Made by a program: the position numbers and the translations under genes. A DNA stretch of 64,000 nt from Mesorhizobium sophorae (GTDB lineage Bacteria > Pseudomonadota > Alphaproteobacteria > Rhizobiales > Rhizobiaceae), in NCBI RefSeq assembly GCF_002270415.1, contig NZ_NNRI01000008.1, forward strand, positions 372,001 through 436,000, written 5' to 3'. Below are positions 60,529 to 64,000 of the stretch, piece by piece. How positions within the stretch are numbered: position 1 is the first letter of the stretch; each line of letters begins with the position of its first letter. The notes below the pieces were generated by a model. The model ran no database searches and was not told where the DNA came from. It saw only the letters and a list, made by a program, of their open reading frames with translations.

Positions 60529-61236
60529 ATGCCGACGCCCCTCGTTGTCTCCGACGTCGCCAAGAGCTTCACCATGCATCTGCGCGACGGCATCAAACTG
60601 CCTGTAGTCGCCGGTGTCTCGTTCTCGATCAGGGCTGGTGAATGCACCGTGCTCGGCGGCCCGTCCGGCGCCGGCAAGAGCTCGATCCTGAAGATGCTCT
60701 ACGGCAACTACGCCGTCGACGAGGGCCAGATCATCGTCAAGCACGATGACGGGCTGATTGATCTCGCCACCGCCAGTCCGCGCACCGTGCTTTCCATACG
60801 CCGGCAAACGATCGGCTATGTCAGCCAGTTCCTGCGCACCGTGCCGCGCGTCTCGGCGCTGGATGTCGTCGCCGAACCGTTGGTCGAGCGCGGCGAGGAC
60901 CGCGAGAACGCGCGCGGCAAGGCACGCGCCTTGCTGGCGCAGCTCAACCTGCCGGAAAAACTCTGGGCGTTGCCACCGGCAACCTTCTCCGGCGGCGAGC
61001 AACAGCGCGTCAACATCGCGCGCGGCTTCATCACCGAGCACCCGATCCTGCTGCTCGACGAACCGACCGCCTCGCTCGATGCCAGGAACCGCGACGTGGT
61101 GATTGAACTCATCGCCGCCAAGAAGGCCGCGGGCGTCGCCCTGCTCGGCATCTTTCACGACCAGGACGTGCGCGAGGCCGTCGCCGACCGCATCATCGAC
61201 GTCACTGCTTTCGCGCCCGGAAAAATCGCCGCATGA
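60529..61236 (+). CDS. phnL: C-P lyase ABC-type ATPase PhnL
   Basis: 235 residues. Walker [17 protein letters not shown] near residue 45, signature [15 protein letters not shown], Walker [13 protein letters not shown]. It pairs with PhnK on the core complex. It starts 3 bp after phnK and its stop overlaps the next start (ATGA). Confidence 0.93.
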   Translation: MPTPLVVSDVAKSFTMHLRDGIKLPVVAGVSFSIRAGECTVLGGPSGAGKSSILKMLYGNYAVDEGQIIVKHDDGLIDLATASPRTVLSIRRQTIGYVSQFLRTVPRVSALDVVAEPLVERGEDRENARGKARALLAQLNLPEKLWALPPATFSGGEQQRVNIARGFITEHPILLLDEPTASLDARNRDVVIELIAAKKAAGVALLGIFHDQDVREAVADRIIDVTAFAPGKIAA

Positions 61237-61850
61237 CGAAAAAACTGTCAGAGACGCCGCTGATCCACCCGACGGCGGACGTGCAGAACTCGACGCTTGG
61301 CCGCTGGACCGAGATCGCCGACCGCAGCCGGGTTTCCGAAAGCGAACTCGGCGATTATTCCTACATGATGCAGGACTGCGCCGTCTGGTGCGCGACGATC
61401 GGCAAGTTTTCCAACATTGCAGCCAGCGTGCGCATCAACGCCACCAACCACCCTACATGGCGGCCGACGCTGCACCATTTCACCTACCGCGCCTCGGACT
61501 ATTGGGACGACGCCGAGCACGAGAGCGAGTTCTTCGCCCAGCGACGCGCCAAGCGGGTCACCATCGGCCACGACACCTGGCTCGGTCACGGCTCGACCAT
61601 CCTGCCCGGCGTCACTGTTGGCGATGGCGCCGCGGTCGGCGCCGGTGCCGTCGTCTCGAAGGATGTCGCACCTTACACCATCGTCGGCGGCGTGCCGGCC
61701 AGACCGATCCGCGAGCGTTTCGACCGCCGCACCGCCGAACGCTACCAGGCGCTCGCCTGGTGGGACTGGGACCATGCCAAGCTGCGGACAGCACTGGATG
61801 ATTTCCGGGAACTGTCGGCCGAGGCCTTTCTGGAAAAATATTGCGAATAG
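61233..61850 (+). CDS. Phosphonate-operon hexapeptide-repeat acetyltransferase
   Basis: 205 residues with left-handed beta-helix repeats ([28 protein letters not shown], given as [46 protein letters not shown] in shorter form [16 protein letters not shown]) and the catalytic His in NATNHPTW. This is the Xat/CatB-like family often found in phn operons, perhaps detoxifying aminoalkylphosphonates by N-acetylation, as PhnO does with a different fold; that role is inferred. It overlaps phnL. Confidence 0.88.
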   Translation: MTKKLSETPLIHPTADVQNSTLGRWTEIADRSRVSESELGDYSYMMQDCAVWCATIGKFSNIAASVRINATNHPTWRPTLHHFTYRASDYWDDAEHESEFFAQRRAKRVTIGHDTWLGHGSTILPGVTVGDGAAVGAGAVVSKDVAPYTIVGGVPARPIRERFDRRTAERYQALAWWDWDHAKLRTALDDFRELSAEAFLEKYCE

Positions 61851-61936
61851 GCGATCACATCATTGTCATGGGTGAGCCTGTTTCATCTCCCTGACACATC
61901 GCCGGGGCAGGACGCCATCTGCCCTGGAGATCGCAA

Positions 61937-62647
61937 ATGCCTGTTTCTGTCAGACCCTCGCTCGCCGGATTCTTTGCCGGCTCCAATCCGAATCCACCCG
62001 TTCATCTCGGCACGCGCTACGACATGTCGGGCAATTTCCTGATCGAGCCTGGCAACACGGTCGTCAGCCATCTCGTCAGCGGTTCGCCCTCCGAGGCCGT
62101 GGTGCTTGCGGTGCGCGACCGGATGCTGGCGATGCCCGATGCCGACCGGCTGGCCTTCACCCCCGTCTCCAGCCTGCACATGACGCTGTTCCAGGGCATC
62201 ATCGAATATCGCCGCCGCTTGCCCTACTGGCCACATGACGTGCCGCTCGACACCAGCATCGACGCCATGACCCGCCTCTATTTGGAACGCTTGAAGGGCT
62301 TCAAGGGCCTCGGCCCGTTCAACATCAAGGTGGTCGAAATCGTACCGACTGGCCTTACCGTTGCCGGCGCGACCGACGAGGACGTGCGCATCATGGGCGC
62401 ATGGCGCGATACCTTGGCGGTGCCGTTCGGCTACAGGCATCCCGATCACGACAGCTACGTCTTCCACATCACCTTCGCATATCAGATCCAGCGTCTTGCG
62501 GATGACAGGGCGGCCGCATGGCAGCAACTGTTCGATGACTCTCTCGCGCTTTTCGCGCGGCAGGCTCCGGCGATCGAGATCAAGGCGCCGGCCTTCTGCA
62601 GCTTCAGGGACATGGAGCATTTCGAGGAGTTGCAGGTGCTCGGCTGA
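61937..62647 (+). CDS. 2H phosphoesterase-like protein (DUF1868)
   Basis: 236 residues. Two H-x-T/S motifs of the 2H phosphoesterase superfamily are present, HMTLFQG near residue 75 and HITFAYQI near residue 176, in the DUF1868 (2H-phosphodiesterase) family pattern with GNFLIEPGNTVVSHL. No signal peptide. It lies 86 bp after the acetyltransferase, inside the phn operon. C-P lyase yields a cyclic ribosyl phosphate that PhnP normally opens; a 2H enzyme here could do this or a related step. The idea is inferred; no phnP is visible in the window. Confidence 0.82.
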   Translation: MPVSVRPSLAGFFAGSNPNPPVHLGTRYDMSGNFLIEPGNTVVSHLVSGSPSEAVVLAVRDRMLAMPDADRLAFTPVSSLHMTLFQGIIEYRRRLPYWPHDVPLDTSIDAMTRLYLERLKGFKGLGPFNIKVVEIVPTGLTVAGATDEDVRIMGAWRDTLAVPFGYRHPDHDSYVFHITFAYQIQRLADDRAAAWQQLFDDSLALFARQAPAIEIKAPAFCSFRDMEHFEELQVLG

Positions 62648-62694
62648 TCGACACCACCAGGCGCCTGACGCCGCGCCTGTGGGCAGTAACAAAA

Positions 62695-62712
62695 CTGACA
62701 TCAATCCGACAC
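62695..62712 (+). promoter_or_regulatory. Candidate Pho box upstream of phnC
   Basis: CTGACAT and CCGACAC with a 4-bp spacer (11-bp period) match 14 of 18 positions of a CTGTCATAAATCTGTCAC consensus. It lies 70-87 bp before phnC, after the 2H phosphoesterase stop, and suggests a second phosphate-controlled promoter for the transporter. No strong -10 follows. Confidence 0.55.
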
Positions 62713-62781
62713 CGCAGGTTCATGGCGCTGCGCTAGCGAAGTTCTTAACAGACCTTCAACGCGACTGGACTGGAAACGACC

Positions 62782-63630
62782 ATGTCAGCCACGCTCGAAA
62801 TCCGCGGCGTCACCCGACGATTTGGCAAGAACACTGCCGTCAGCGATATCAACGTCTCGATCCCGCAGGGTCAGATGGTCGGCATTATCGGCCGTTCGGG
62901 TGCCGGCAAATCAACCCTTCTTCGCATGATCAATCGTCTCATCGATCCCAGCCAGGGATCGATTTTTTTTGACGGCGCCGAGGTTTCCCAGCTCCGCGGT
63001 TCGCCGCTCCGGCGCTGGCAGCGCGACTGCGCCATGATCTTCCAGCAATTCAACCTGGTGCCGCGCCTCGACGTGCTGACCAATGTGCTGCTCGGCAAGC
63101 TGAACCACCGTTCGACCATGTCGAACCTGCTCGGCATGTTTTCCCGCGCCGAGTGCGCCGAGGCGGTCGCCGCGCTCGAGCGGCTCGACATTGCCCGCAC
63201 CGCAATGCAGCCTGCCGGTACTTTGTCGGGTGGCCAGCAGCAGCGCGTCGCCATTGCCCGCGCCATGATGCAGCAGCCCAAGGTGATCCTCGCCGACGAG
63301 CCGATCGCTTCGCTCGACCCACTCAACGCCAAGGTGGTGATGGATTCGCTGCAGGACATCAATCTGCGGGAAGGCATCACCGTCGTCACCAATCTGCACA
63401 CGCTGGACACTGCCCGCGCCTACTGCAACCGCATCATCGGCATGGCCGCCGGCAAGGTCGTCTTCGACGGCCCGCCGGAAGAGCTCAACCGCGAGGCCGT
63501 CCGTCTCGTCTATGGCGCCGACAGCAATGGCGGCGAAATCTCCGAAGCCATCACCTCGACCAGCATCGCCTACAAGCAAAAGATCACTGCATCCGCCGGA
63601 CCGCTCGAGCCCGCATTCCCGGGATATTGA
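62782..63630 (+). CDS. phnC: Phosphonate ABC transporter ATP-binding protein
   Basis: 282 residues. Walker [18 protein letters not shown] near residue 38, Q-loop [13 protein letters not shown], signature [15 protein letters not shown], Walker [14 protein letters not shown]. It energises phosphonate uptake with PhnD and PhnE. The ~25-residue C-terminal tail is unassigned. A probable Pho box lies upstream. Confidence 0.94.
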   Translation: MSATLEIRGVTRRFGKNTAVSDINVSIPQGQMVGIIGRSGAGKSTLLRMINRLIDPSQGSIFFDGAEVSQLRGSPLRRWQRDCAMIFQQFNLVPRLDVLTNVLLGKLNHRSTMSNLLGMFSRAECAEAVAALERLDIARTAMQPAGTLSGGQQQRVAIARAMMQQPKVILADEPIASLDPLNAKVVMDSLQDINLREGITVVTNLHTLDTARAYCNRIIGMAAGKVVFDGPPEELNREAVRLVYGADSNGGEISEAITSTSIAYKQKITASAGPLEPAFPGY

Positions 63631-63731
63631 GTCAAGAAAGAGCGACCTGGATCGCCAGCCCGCGTCAAGGGCACCTGTCAGAATAACCAACGCTACCGGC
63701 GCGGGGCCGGAACCCACAGGAGAGATATCCA

Positions 63732-64000
63732 ATGTTCAGGAAGATGGTTTTTAGCGCCGTTTCGGTGCTCGCCATGGCAACCAGCATGGCCCACGCCGCC
63801 GATATGAAGGAATTCCGCGTCGGTATCCTTGGCGGCGAGAACGAAACCGACCGGCTGCGCAACTACCAGTGCCTGGCCGACCATCTGAAGGCCGAATTTG
63901 GCTTCGAGAAGGTCTCGCTGTTCCCCGCCGCCGACTATGACGGCGTCATCCAGGGCCTGCTCGGCGGCACCCTCGACTTCGCCGAACTCGGCGCTTCCGG
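63732..64000 (+). CDS. phnD: Phosphonate-binding protein, 3' end cut by window edge
   Basis: Only the first ~89 codons are present. Signal peptide (FSAVSVLAMATSMAHA), then DMKEFRVGILGGENETDRLRNYQCLADHL and YDGVIQGLLGGTLDFAELGAS in shortened form VGILGGENETDRLRNY and QGLLGGTLDFAELGAS, typical of PhnD (the usual AEFG motif region). It binds phosphonates in the periplasm for the PhnCDE importer. It begins 101 bp after phnC. Confidence 0.92.
   Translation, partial: MFRKMVFSAVSVLAMATSMAHAADMKEFRVGILGGENETDRLRNYQCLADHLKAEFGFEKVSLFPAADYDGVIQGLLGGTLDFAELGAS

Noticed and set aside
61866..61905. Pho-box-like CTGTTTC ... CTGACAC before the 2H phosphoesterase gene
   Set aside because: The two half-sites are 13 bp apart instead of 11, so they do not fit the Pho box period.
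1..64000. tRNA, rRNA, CRISPR array, prophage or insertion sequence
   Set aside because: No cloverleaf, rRNA signature, regular spaced direct repeats, or transposase/integrase-like protein could be recognised.

Overview
This is a GC-rich, densely coded stretch of chromosome from an alphaproteobacterium of the Rhizobiales, most like Mesorhizobium. That assignment is inferred from gene families and order: a cysG-DUF2849-cysI-cysH sulfur operon, a polA gene preceded by a candidate alpha-r7-type small RNA, many sugar ABC transporters, a complete C-P lyase operon, and intergenic repeats of the kind common in this order. No rRNA, tRNA, CRISPR array, prophage or transposase was seen.

Layout. 1-4.0 kb: minus-strand assimilatory sulfate reduction operon (cysG, DUF2849, cysI, cysH running off the left edge) with a perfect inverted repeat upstream. 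4.5-9.6 kb: a YbaL-type antiporter, a divergent AraC regulator/quinone oxidoreductase pair, an SDR and a small membrane protein. 9.6-15.1 kb: a bifunctional penicillin-binding protein, three very small genes (one of 48 codons), a short RNase D and an M20 peptidase. 15.1-19.5 kb: a candidate small RNA, polA, a LysE exporter and Zur.

19.7-32.6 kb is the most unusual region. A tightly packed five-gene plus-strand operon encodes a Tat-exported metacaspase-like protein, a small Cys-rich exported protein, a single-pass membrane protein, an exported WD40-caspase protein and an exported MEMO-CapA fusion. Beside it are a secreted MORN-repeat protein and two secreted trypsin-fold proteases. I recognise every domain but no described system with this composition. 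It is the best candidate here for an undescribed envelope or periplasmic proteolytic system.

32.6-41.6 kb: a LacI-controlled CUT1 sugar uptake and catabolism operon with matching palindromic operators at both ends of the divergent promoter region. 41.6-46.5 kb: 6-phosphogluconate dehydrogenase and a four-gene copper handling operon (DUF2946, PCuAC, YcnI, CopC-CopD fusion). 46.5-55.4 kb: a GntR regulator with two winged-helix domains, an altronate dehydratase-type enzyme, an aldose 1-dehydrogenase, an RbsABC-type importer and a zinc dehydrogenase, which together fit an L-galactose/L-fucose or aldonate route. 55.5-64 kb: phnF divergent from phnGHI-JKL, a hexapeptide acetyltransferase, a 2H phosphoesterase, phnC and the start of phnD, with a Pho box and a PhnF-type operator in the promoter, and a small antisense gene between phnI and phnJ.
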